Source: an uncultured Lachnospiraceae bacterium
GTDB lineage: Bacteria; Bacillota_A; Clostridia; Lachnospirales; Lachnospiraceae
DNA length: 64,000 nt
Direction of reading: 5' to 3'
Assembly: GCA_951801245.1 (NCBI GenBank)
Contig: CATOMC010000006.1
Span: 44,439-108,438, forward strand
Part shown: positions 33,634 through 40,752 of the stretch, in pieces
How the letters are laid out: each line of letters starts with the position of its first letter
Position numbering within the stretch: the first letter of the stretch is position 1
The notes under the pieces: generated by a model
Seen by the model: only the letters and a program-made list of their open reading frames with translations
Databases searched by the model: none
What the model was told of the DNA's origin: nothing
Made by a program: the position numbers and the translations under genes

Positions 33634-33859
33634 AAATCATGCCTTATGTGGACAAGTCAAGTGCCCTTGGCTTATCTAAATGGAGTTAAACAAGCTCTTT
33701 TTCTATGGGAAACCACACCATTGTCTACTTCAATCGTGTGCGCTTTACTATGCTGACTTTTGAAGTATGCAAAAGTATTGCGTTTTCAAAAAAGGACTAA
33801 CCCCTCTGTTATATCGTACAAACCCTTATGAATACATTATGGCGAGGTGGTGTTGATGA

Positions 33860-34060
33860 TTGAAATGTCGTGAGTTTATTTATGTCGGAGAGCCTGCTCC
33901 GCAAATTACCGAACAGGCATACACAGCGTTTTATCTGCATCTTCAAAGGTCAATACTTGCTTCTTTGGAAAAGAGGGAGCTTTTGACCCATTCGCAATAT
34001 AGCTGCTGTATCGAGGAAATAGAAAAACAATACCGTCAGAAAAACCGCAGCCAGGCCTAA
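33860..34060 (+). CDS. Small protein next to the recombinase
   Basis: The 66 residues (start TTG, directly after an in-frame stop, with GAGGTGG nine bases upstream) read KCREFIYVGEPAPQITEQAY and end in a helical, basic tail (EEIEKQYRQKNRSQA). I do not recognise the family. Its position 117 bases upstream of the recombinase and inside the element suggests an accessory role such as directionality factor or regulator, but nothing in the sequence proves it. The region 33641-33859 in front of it shows no other gene. Confidence 0.5.
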   Translation: MKCREFIYVGEPAPQITEQAYTAFYLHLQRSILASLEKRELLTHSQYSCCIEEIEKQYRQKNRSQA

Positions 34061-34084
34061 CCGCTCGGCTCTTTACATATAGAG

Positions 34085-34109
34085 ATGTGCAATTTAATTA
34101 TTTGCACAT
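34085..34109. promoter_or_regulatory. Palindrome upstream of the recombinase gene
   Basis: ATGTGCAA (34085-34092) and TTGCACAT (34102-34109) form a perfect 8-bp inverted repeat with a nine-base centre, about 70 bases ahead of the recombinase ATG. CATACAAG just after it resembles a sigma-E -10 element in seven of eight positions, but no good -35 is present. It may be an operator for recombinase expression. Confidence 0.4.
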
Positions 34110-34177
34110 TCGACATACAAGCAAACAGTCATTATACCTAAACTACGGCAAGTCATTGTCGGGAAAGGAAAGGTTTT

Positions 34178-35794
34178 ATGCCAACATTACGATATGAACT
34201 CTTAAACCAAGAGAGAAAAATGCAGGAAACGAAAAAAAGAGTTGCAGCCTATTGCCGTGTTTCCACGGATAATGAAGACCAAGCCAATTCTTTTGAAAGT
34301 CAACAGCGGTATTTCCGCCAGTATATTGAGCGTAATCCCGATTGGGAGCTTTATGCCATATTTGCCGATGGGGGCATCTCTGGCACAAACACGAAAAAAC
34401 GAAAAGAATTTAACCGCATGATTGGGTGTGCTAAAAACGGCGATTTTGATTTGATTATTACAAAGGAGATTTCCCGTTTTGCGAGAAATACCCTTGATAG
34501 TATATTCTATACCCGTGACCTCAAAGAGCACGGTGTCGGCGTTATCTTTCTAAACGACAACATCAACACCTTAGACAGCGATGCAGAGCTTCGCCTTGCC
34601 ATTATGTCCTCTATCGCACAGGAGGAAAGCCGTAAGACTTCCGAGCGTGTGAAATGGGGACAGAAACGTCAGATGGAGCAAGGCGTTGTGTTCGGACGCA
34701 GTATGCTTGGTTACGATGTAAAGGACGGAAAAATGACTATCAACGAGGAGGGAGCAAAAATCGTCCGCCTTATCTTCCACAAGTTTGTGTACGAGGGAAA
34801 AGGTACTCATGTTATTGCCCGTGAGCTTCGGGAGGAAGGCATTGAGCCTATGCGTGTGAAGGAATGGCAAAACACCGTCATTCTCCGCGTTATCCGCAAC
34901 GAAAAATACTGCGGCGATTTGGTACAGAAGAAAACCTATACGCCAGACTTCCTATCCCATGAGAAGAAATACAACCGAGGACAGGAGGAATTTGTCATTC
35001 TCAAAGACCACCATGCGCCGATTATCTCTCGTGAGCTTTTCGATAAGGCAAACCGCATTTTGGATACAAAATCGCTTTCGCAGGAGGGCAAGGCAAAACA
35101 CAGCAGCCGCTATCCGTTTTCGGGGAAAATCAAATGCGGCAGATGCGGAGCAAGTTATGTCGCCCGATATAAGACCCGCAAAGACGGGAGCAGATACAAG
35201 GCGTGGCGTTGCTATGAAGCGGCAAACCACGGTAGCCAGCATATCGACAAGGCGGGCAGACAAGTGGGCTGCTCTGGTGAGAGTATCCGCAATGAAGATG
35301 CGATTTATTTGTTGTATCTTGTTTGCAGGGAGCTGAAAATCAACCGCCAGCAAGTTGTCGATAATCTCACCAAGACGATTGAATTATGTTTGCGGACAGA
35401 TCTAACAGGAACAAGTACGAGTGCCTTATCGGAGAAAATCGAAGAAGCTAATAAAAAGCGTACAAGTCTTATAGACCTTTACACAAGCGGCGACATAGAC
35501 AAAATCGAATTTACTGCTCTAAGAGCCAAGTATGACGAGGATATTGAAAGGCTAAAGTCTAGGGCAGATGGAATTGAGCAACAGCAAACAATGGGACTCA
35601 AACATCAGGAATTGATGGAAGATATAAAGAACGCCATTGACGAGTTGATTAACGGTATTCAGTACGAGGACGAATACTATACCCAGATACTTGATAAGAT
35701 GGTAATCAATGATAAAAACCACATAGATGTTTATCTGAAAATGCTGCCGCATAAGTGGAGTTTTATGGTAGCAAAGGCGTTACGGGGGCTTTAG
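34178..35794 (+). CDS. Large serine recombinase (element integrase)
   Basis: This is the site-specific recombinase expected to integrate and excise the element. The 538 residues have a resolvase catalytic domain (about 20-165) with nucleophile Ser 29 in YCRVSTDNED and the arginine-bearing motifs SRFARN and EESRKTSERVKWGQ, a recombinase domain (about 185-300), a zinc ribbon with CGRC (about 319-322) and two later Cys, and a long C-terminal coiled coil (about 420-490). That is the full layout of a large serine integrase. It lies at the left end of the element, reading inward from attL. It ends at a 12-bp hairpin (35812-35841). Skin elements and Tn4451-like elements use this enzyme class. Confidence 0.95.
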   Translation: MPTLRYELLNQERKMQETKKRVAAYCRVSTDNEDQANSFESQQRYFRQYIERNPDWELYAIFADGGISGTNTKKRKEFNRMIGCAKNGDFDLIITKEISRFARNTLDSIFYTRDLKEHGVGVIFLNDNINTLDSDAELRLAIMSSIAQEESRKTSERVKWGQKRQMEQGVVFGRSMLGYDVKDGKMTINEEGAKIVRLIFHKFVYEGKGTHVIARELREEGIEPMRVKEWQNTVILRVIRNEKYCGDLVQKKTYTPDFLSHEKKYNRGQEEFVILKDHHAPIISRELFDKANRILDTKSLSQEGKAKHSSRYPFSGKIKCGRCGASYVARYKTRKDGSRYKAWRCYEAANHGSQHIDKAGRQVGCSGESIRNEDAIYLLYLVCRELKINRQQVVDNLTKTIELCLRTDLTGTSTSALSEKIEEANKKRTSLIDLYTSGDIDKIEFTALRAKYDEDIERLKSRADGIEQQQTMGLKHQELMEDIKNAIDELINGIQYEDEYYTQILDKMVINDKNHIDVYLKMLPHKWSFMVAKALRGL

Positions 35795-35811
35795 AAACGC
35801 TACAAAAGCTA

Positions 35812-35841
35812 AAGCCTCAGAAAATTCCATTTCTGAGGCTT
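35812..35841. terminator. Hairpin after the recombinase gene
   Basis: AAGCCTCAGAAA (35812-35823) and TTTCTGAGGCTT (35830-35841) form a perfect 12-bp stem around a six-base loop. It lies between the convergent recombinase and AraC genes and may serve both. Confidence 0.7.
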
Positions 35842-35842
35842 A

Positions 35843-35914
35843 ACTACCTACAGAAGCATATCGGGCTGCATACTCAGCACCGCACCGGCCGCACTTGAGT
35901 TTTCCTGTAAATCC
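35843..35914 (-). pseudogene. Remnant of a second serine recombinase (zinc-ribbon segment)
   Basis: In a frame different from the AraC gene, the minus strand reads GFTGKLKCGRCGAEYAARY, which aligns with FSGKIKCGRCGASYVARY of the nearby intact recombinase. At DNA level it is diverged, so it is not a recent copy. The AraC gene reads through this remnant in another frame to make its last residues. Confidence 0.7.
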
Positions 35915-36786
35915 GTGCTGCCATTGGCAACGGAAGCGTTGTCTGAGTTCCGGATCTGATTTCGGTATGCCATGGGACTCATACCCTGTATACGGCGGAA
36001 GCTCTGTGAAAAATAGCTGGGTGAGGAAAACCCCAGCATTTCTGCAATTTGAGACAGCGACAGGCTTGTTTCTGCCAAAAGGTGCATGCTCTCCTGAACT
36101 CTGCATAATAACAGATAATTGATGGGAGAGGTACCGTATTCCCGGCTGAAGGCGTGTGACAGATAATATTTACTTACATGGGCAACGGCAGCCAGGTTGT
36201 CTAATGTCAGGTTTTCCTTAAAGTTATTTTCAATATAGCGGCGTACAACAGCGCATTCCTTGCTGGACTTATGGGCGGCGGGGATGAAAGTAACGGTAAA
36301 TTTACTGCTCCGCATTAATAGAAGCAGAACCACCTCCAGAAGATCCTGGCAGACGGTGTTGTAGCCGGGAAGTTTGGTTTCAATCTCCTTTAACAGGCAG
36401 CGAAGGTAGAACAGTATCTGTTCGCCGTCAGTCTGAAAATGGATGATAGAGTATCCATCCCCCCCATCGTCCCCGGCAATGACTTCCAGTCCGTCCACGC
36501 CCATGACGATGTATTCCAGCGGATCGTCTTCTGAGCTTCTTTCTGTATGCTCAGTACTGGAATTCACGATCAGTACATCGTTGACGCCAATAGGTACAGA
36601 TGTGCCTGCAAGCAGCAGGTAGCCGGAACCGCCCGTAACATAGAATACCTCGGCACAGGGGTGAGTATGAAAGATGGAGCGCCATTCGGGGCTGTAGCGG
36701 GTGACGCTCACATAACGCAGTTTCGTGACAGATCGGTCTACAGGATTGACGGCCAAAGGGTCGATCACATAATGGCTGGTACTCAT
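35848..36786 (-). CDS. AraC-family transcriptional regulator of the GNB/LNB operon
   Basis: The 312 residues have an N-terminal cupin sensor domain (about 25-110, with SIFHTHPCAEVFYVTGGSGYLLL in parts: FHTHPCAEVFYV and GGSGYLLLAG) and a C-terminal double HTH (about 185-285, with LTLDNLAAVAHVSKYYLSHAF and LSLSQIAEMLGFSSPSYFSQSF given as overlapping pieces YYLSHAF and GFSSPSYFSQSF). It is divergent from the transporter-GH112 operon. It probably activates that operon via the direct repeats at 36988-37021. The tail after YRNQIR (about 282-312) is not part of the family and is encoded by recombinase-derived DNA read out of frame. Confidence 0.88.
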   Translation of the reverse strand: MSTSHYVIDPLAVNPVDRSVTKLRYVSVTRYSPEWRSIFHTHPCAEVFYVTGGSGYLLLAGTSVPIGVNDVLIVNSSTEHTERSSEDDPLEYIVMGVDGLEVIAGDDGGDGYSIIHFQTDGEQILFYLRCLLKEIETKLPGYNTVCQDLLEVVLLLLMRSSKFTVTFIPAAHKSSKECAVVRRYIENNFKENLTLDNLAAVAHVSKYYLSHAFSREYGTSPINYLLLCRVQESMHLLAETSLSLSQIAEMLGFSSPSYFSQSFRRIQGMSPMAYRNQIRNSDNASVANGSTDLQENSSAAGAVLSMQPDMLL

Positions 36787-36820
36787 AGATCAGGAAATCC
36801 TCCCTTCAAAAATTAAGTTA

Positions 36821-36849
36821 ATTATAAAAGGTTTTGGTATGAAAAACAA
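36821..36849 (-). promoter_or_regulatory. Sigma-A promoter of the AraC gene
   Basis: On the minus strand TTGTTT (36844-36849), a 17-base spacer and TATAAT (36821-36826) lie 35 bases upstream of the AraC start codon. Confidence 0.7.
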
Positions 36850-36987
36850 GAAATGTGCTACATAAATATGGTGGGAATATTTAGATTGAGAAGTAAAATG
36901 CTGAAATAAGACAAAAACAGAAGGGTATTATTTGTCAATATGCATATATATTTGGGGAAATTTAGAATGAAATTGATAAAAAAGTCC

Positions 36988-37057
36988 AAAAAGAGCAAGA
37001 TATATAAAAAAAAGAGCAAGAAAGGGGGATGGAAAGAAGAAGAGAAATTGTTATACT
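36988..37057 (+). promoter_or_regulatory. AraC-type direct repeats and activator-dependent promoter of the GNB/LNB operon
   Basis: AAAAAGAGCAAGA occurs twice (36988-37000 and 37009-37021), 21 bases apart, two helical turns, as AraC-family dimers require. The second copy ends eight bases before the place of a -35 hexamer (37029-37034, ATGGAA, poor), and TATACT follows at 37052-37057. A good -10 with no -35 next to two activator half-sites is the layout of an AraC-activated promoter. The 339-base gap 36787-37125 is otherwise AT-rich leader. Confidence 0.65.
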
Positions 37058-37125
37058 AAAAACAGTTACGAGTAGAAGCAGTGATACTCCGTTAACTACA
37101 TATTAATCAGGAGGTAGAAAGAGTT

Positions 37126-38538
37126 ATGAAAAAGGTATTAAGCATGCTTTTAGTGGGTGCCTTGACGGCGACCACACTGGCTGGCTGTGGCGGCAATGAA
37201 CAGGCACCTGCAGCAGAGGCTCCTTCCGCAGCAGAAGAAAAGGAAGAAGTGAAGGCCGAAGCACCGGAAGAAACGCCGGAAGAAGCACCAGAGGAGGCAC
37301 CTGCAGAGGGAGCGACCATCACCGTTGCAGCGATTGAGACTGCTTATGGCAGTCAGATGTGGCAGGATGTCTGTGCCGCATTTACAGAGCAGACAGGTAT
37401 CAACGTAGAGTTGATCACCGACAAGAATCTGGAGGATGTGATCGGACCGTCCATGCAGGCGGGAGATTTCCCCGATGTGATTCATCTTGCGACAGGACGT
37501 GAGAAGGCTCTGACAGAGACCTTCATTAAGGATCAGAATATTGTTGATATCACAGATGTTCTGTCCATGACAGTACCTGGCGAGTCCGCTAAGGTAGGAG
37601 ATAAGATTGCAGGTGGTTTCACAGAGACCAGTCTGACCAACCCTTATGGCGACGGTAAGACTTATCTGGCACCGATGTTCTATTCTCCTTGCGGTCTGTT
37701 TTACAATGCCGGCCTGTTCGAGGAGAAAGGCTGGGAAGTTCCGACTACTTGGGATGAGATGTGGGTGCTTGGCGATGAGGCTGCAGCAGAGGGAATCGCT
37801 CTGTTTACTTATCCTACAACGGGTTACTTTGATGCATTCTTCTATGCTCTTATGTATTCCGTAGGCGGCGCTGATTTCTTTGATCAGGCTACCAACTATG
37901 CAGAAGGTGTTTGGGATACTGAGGAAGCAAAGACTTGTTTTGAAATCGTAACGAAGCTGGCAAGCTATACAGAAAAGACCACTCCGGCACAGGCAAACGA
38001 TCAGGACTTCACAAAGAATCAGCAGTTGGTTCTGGACAATAAAGCGTTATTCATGCCCAATGGTACTTGGATCGTAGGCGAGATGGCGGAAGCTCCCAGA
38101 GCTGACGGGTTCCAGTGGGGAATGACGGCTCTTCCGGCTGTAACGGCTGGCGGCGACGGCTATAGCTATACCTGGTTTGAGCAGGCATGGATTCCCGGCG
38201 GTGCACAGCATCAGGACGAGGCAAAACAGTTTGTTGCATTCTTGTACAGCGACACTGCATGTGAAATCTTTGCAGGCGCAGGCGCTATTCAGCCGGTACT
38301 GAACATTGCTGAGAAACTGGAAGGCGATAACCAGATGTTCTATTCCATCTATGACAAAGGCGCTAAGGCGGCTATGGGTAATTTCGCAGCTTATGACAGC
38401 GCTACGGTAGGCGTAAGCAACCGTGAAGTATGGTTTGATCCGGTAAACTCTCTGGTATCCGGCAATATGACAGAGCAGGAGTGGGTTGATGGCATTAAGG
38501 CAGCGAATGACCAGATGCGTGCTAATCTGATCCAGTAA
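37126..38538 (+). CDS. Sugar ABC transporter solute-binding lipoprotein (GNB/LNB operon)
   Basis: The 470 residues begin with a lipoprotein signal (lipobox LAGC, Cys 21), an acidic Pro/Glu/Ala linker (about 27-60) and a family 1 extracellular solute-binding domain (ITVAAIETAYGSQMWQDV through the C-terminus, with FPDVIHLATG and FYSPCGLFYNAGLFEEKGW in parts: YSPCGLFYNA and LFEEKGW). It should bind an oligosaccharide outside the cell and deliver it to the permeases downstream. The GH112 enzyme in the operon makes galacto-N-biose or lacto-N-biose the likely ligand. A terminator-like hairpin (38575-38610) follows, which would give more binding protein than permease. Confidence 0.9.
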   Translation: MKKVLSMLLVGALTATTLAGCGGNEQAPAAEAPSAAEEKEEVKAEAPEETPEEAPEEAPAEGATITVAAIETAYGSQMWQDVCAAFTEQTGINVELITDKNLEDVIGPSMQAGDFPDVIHLATGREKALTETFIKDQNIVDITDVLSMTVPGESAKVGDKIAGGFTETSLTNPYGDGKTYLAPMFYSPCGLFYNAGLFEEKGWEVPTTWDEMWVLGDEAAAEGIALFTYPTTGYFDAFFYALMYSVGGADFFDQATNYAEGVWDTEEAKTCFEIVTKLASYTEKTTPAQANDQDFTKNQQLVLDNKALFMPNGTWIVGEMAEAPRADGFQWGMTALPAVTAGGDGYSYTWFEQAWIPGGAQHQDEAKQFVAFLYSDTACEIFAGAGAIQPVLNIAEKLEGDNQMFYSIYDKGAKAAMGNFAAYDSATVGVSNREVWFDPVNSLVSGNMTEQEWVDGIKAANDQMRANLIQ

Positions 38539-38574
38539 TCTGAAATGGTAACAAGGTTGTAAAAGTGAATAAAG

Positions 38575-38610
38575 AAACGGCGGTGGCGGGCTGCTTACCG
38601 CCGTTTTTTT
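38575..38610 (+). terminator. Intra-operon terminator after the solute-binding protein gene
   Basis: AACGGCGGT (38576-38584) and ACCGCCGTT (38597-38605) form a 9-bp GC-rich stem followed by a run of seven T residues (38604-38610). Partial termination after the binding-protein gene is common in such operons. Confidence 0.85.
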
Positions 38611-38682
38611 AGAAGCATGAAATGCTCTGAGGGAGGAAAGAGTGTCCGAAGACATGGAATGCCAGGAAAGGAGTTCTGACGT

Positions 38683-39570
38683 ATGAAGAAACGTTCCGGC
38701 CGCAATGGATTTATCTTTCTTTGTGTGGCGCCCGCAGTAATATTGTTTACTGTTTTTATGATTATTCCAACGATAAATGTTTTCAGAATGTCTTTGTTCC
38801 AGCGTAGTGCTTATTCTACTACGGAAGACTTTGTCGGAATGGAAAACTTTACCCGTTTGATGAAAGATACAAACTTTATCCGCTCTATGCAGAATACTAT
38901 TCTTCTGATTGTGGTAGTGACCATTGTAACTTTTGCTTTTGCTCTGGTGTTTGCCGCTATCTTGACGCGTGAGAAGATCAAGGGACAGAATTTCCTGCGG
39001 ATCATATTTTATATTCCCAATATTTTGTCAGTGGTGGTAATTTCAGCAATCTTTAGTGCTATTTATGATACGAACAATGGTACTTTAAACAGCCTTCTGT
39101 CTCTGTTTAGCGGTAAGACCGTGCAGGTTTTGTGGAAGGGAGAGAACATGGTAATGGTCAGTCTGATCATTGCTATGGTATGGCAGGCGATCGGTTATTA
39201 TATGGTTATGTACATGGCTTCCATGGCCAGTGTGCCGCAGAGCTTGTACGAGAGTGCAGGACTGGATGGCGCCGGCCGGGTTACGCAGTTCTTCCAGATT
39301 ACATTACCGCTGATCTGGACCAACATCCGTACAACGCTGACATTCTTTATTATCAGTACGATTAATATGGCGTTTCTGTTTGTAAAAGCTATGACCTCCG
39401 GCGGGCCTAACGGGGCATCCGAAGTTGCGCTGTCCTATATGTATAAGCAGGCTTATACCAATTCTTCTTATGGCTATGGAATGGCTATCGGTGCACTGGT
39501 GTTCGTTTTTTCTTTTGGATTATCGGCGTTGGTCAATGTGGTTACCAAACGGGAACCGTTGGAATTTTAA
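38683..39570 (+). CDS. Sugar ABC transporter permease (MalF/LacF type)
   Basis: The 295 residues have six predicted helices (first at about 11-33, LCVAPAVILFTVFMIIPTINV in parts: LCVAPAVILF and FMIIPTINV) and the EAA loop near 200-220 (YESAGLDGAGRVTQFFQITLP given as YESAGLDGAG and FFQITLP), which contacts the ATPase. It pairs with the next permease for oligosaccharide import. No ATPase gene is in the operon, so a shared MsmK-type ATPase encoded elsewhere must energise it, as is usual for Firmicute sugar importers. Confidence 0.92.
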   Translation: MKKRSGRNGFIFLCVAPAVILFTVFMIIPTINVFRMSLFQRSAYSTTEDFVGMENFTRLMKDTNFIRSMQNTILLIVVVTIVTFAFALVFAAILTREKIKGQNFLRIIFYIPNILSVVVISAIFSAIYDTNNGTLNSLLSLFSGKTVQVLWKGENMVMVSLIIAMVWQAIGYYMVMYMASMASVPQSLYESAGLDGAGRVTQFFQITLPLIWTNIRTTLTFFIISTINMAFLFVKAMTSGGPNGASEVALSYMYKQAYTNSSYGYGMAIGALVFVFSFGLSALVNVVTKREPLEF

Positions 39571-39582
39571 GGAGGGCAGTCT

Positions 39583-40470
39583 ATGGAACGGACAAAAAAG
39601 ACGTCGGCCGATCGGCTGTATATGGCGTTTATCTATGTGGCTTTGATTACTTTGGCTGTGACCATTATTATACCAGTGGCCTGGGTGTTTATGGCGTCTG
39701 TGAAAGAAAACAGCGAGTTTTATGGGAACCCGTGGGCTTTGCCGGCCGGGTTGTATGTTCAGAACTTTGCCGATGCCTGGGGAAAGGCCAGAATGGGCGA
39801 ATATATGCTGAATTCTGTACTGGTAACAGCGTTGGCGCTGGTTATTCTTCTGGTGGTGGCTTTACCTGCAGCTTATGCACTGTCCCGCTTTGAATTCCGG
39901 GGACGTAAGTTTTTGAATGCGGCATTTATGGGCGGTTTGTTTATTAATGTTAACTATATTGTAGTTCCCATTTTCCTGATGTTAGTAGATGGAGACAAGT
40001 TCTTGCGCGGTCTCATAGGGGATGGATTCCTGCTCAATAATATCTTTGTGCTGGCAGTGGTCTATGCGTCTACGGCGCTTCCGTTTACCGTTTATCTTTT
40101 GTCAGGGTATTTTGCTACGTTGGCGCATGATTATGAGGAAGCGGCATATATTGACGGGGCCGGTTACGGCAGGACCATGTTGAAGATTATTTTCCCTATG
40201 GCACAGCCTTCTATTATCACTGTGATCTTATTTAACTTCCTGTCCTTCTGGAATGAGTATATTATAGCGATGACGTTGTTATCAGATCCAAAGGGTGGAA
40301 AGACATTGCCCGTAGGATTGATGCAGTTGACGCAGGCACAGCAGTCAGCAGCTCAGTATGGTCAGCTTTATGCAGGTCTGGTTCTGGTAATGCTGCCAAC
40401 ACTGATTCTCTACATTTGTGTACAGAAGAAGTTGACACAGGGTATGACACTGGGTGGTCTGAAAGGGTAA
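39583..40470 (+). CDS. Sugar ABC transporter permease (MalG/LacG type)
   Basis: The 295 residues have six predicted helices and the EAA motif YEEAAYIDGAGYGRTMLKI (about 186-204). It begins 12 bases after the previous permease, with GGAGGG before the ATG, and forms the second half of the transmembrane channel. Together with the binding protein at 37126 it probably brings in galacto-N-biose/lacto-N-biose from mucin or milk glycans. Confidence 0.92.
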   Translation: MERTKKTSADRLYMAFIYVALITLAVTIIIPVAWVFMASVKENSEFYGNPWALPAGLYVQNFADAWGKARMGEYMLNSVLVTALALVILLVVALPAAYALSRFEFRGRKFLNAAFMGGLFINVNYIVVPIFLMLVDGDKFLRGLIGDGFLLNNIFVLAVVYASTALPFTVYLLSGYFATLAHDYEEAAYIDGAGYGRTMLKIIFPMAQPSIITVILFNFLSFWNEYIIAMTLLSDPKGGKTLPVGLMQLTQAQQSAAQYGQLYAGLVLVMLPTLILYICVQKKLTQGMTLGGLKG

Positions 40471-40479
40471 GGTGAGAAT

Positions 40480-40683
40480 ATGAAATTCTGGAAAGAGCAT
40501 GTGGGTTTACGGGTATGGTTTATTGCAATGTTTTTTGTAGTTGGCATGTGCTTGGTCGTTGGAGGTTGGAAAATGACGGGTGATCTGATGGGACTGTTCC
40601 TGATGATTGTAGGCCTGGTTTTCCTTTTGGCAGCTATCATGATTTATAATAAGCCATATGAGGATCCCAAAAGCCGGCGATAG
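40480..40683 (+). CDS. DUF6903-type small membrane protein
   Basis: The 67 residues have two membrane helices (about 11-30 and 35-58: FIAMFFVVGMCLVVGGW and GLFLMIVGLVFLLAAIM) and a short hydrophilic tail. Small proteins like this are found just upstream of GH112 genes in Lachnospiraceae. It lies ten bases after the permease gene. A role in the transporter complex is possible; nothing specific can be said. Confidence 0.75.
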   Translation: MKFWKEHVGLRVWFIAMFFVVGMCLVVGGWKMTGDLMGLFLMIVGLVFLLAAIMIYNKPYEDPKSRR

Positions 40684-40752
40684 GCTATGCATCATATGTT
40701 CGGCGGCAAAGGAATCTATAGAGTATGAAATAAAATTACCGAGGTATTGTAG

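Noticed and set aside
38575..38610. End of the GNB/LNB operon after the binding protein
   Set aside because: The hairpin is strong, but the permeases follow on the same strand with no clear new promoter, so it is more likely a partial, intra-operon terminator.
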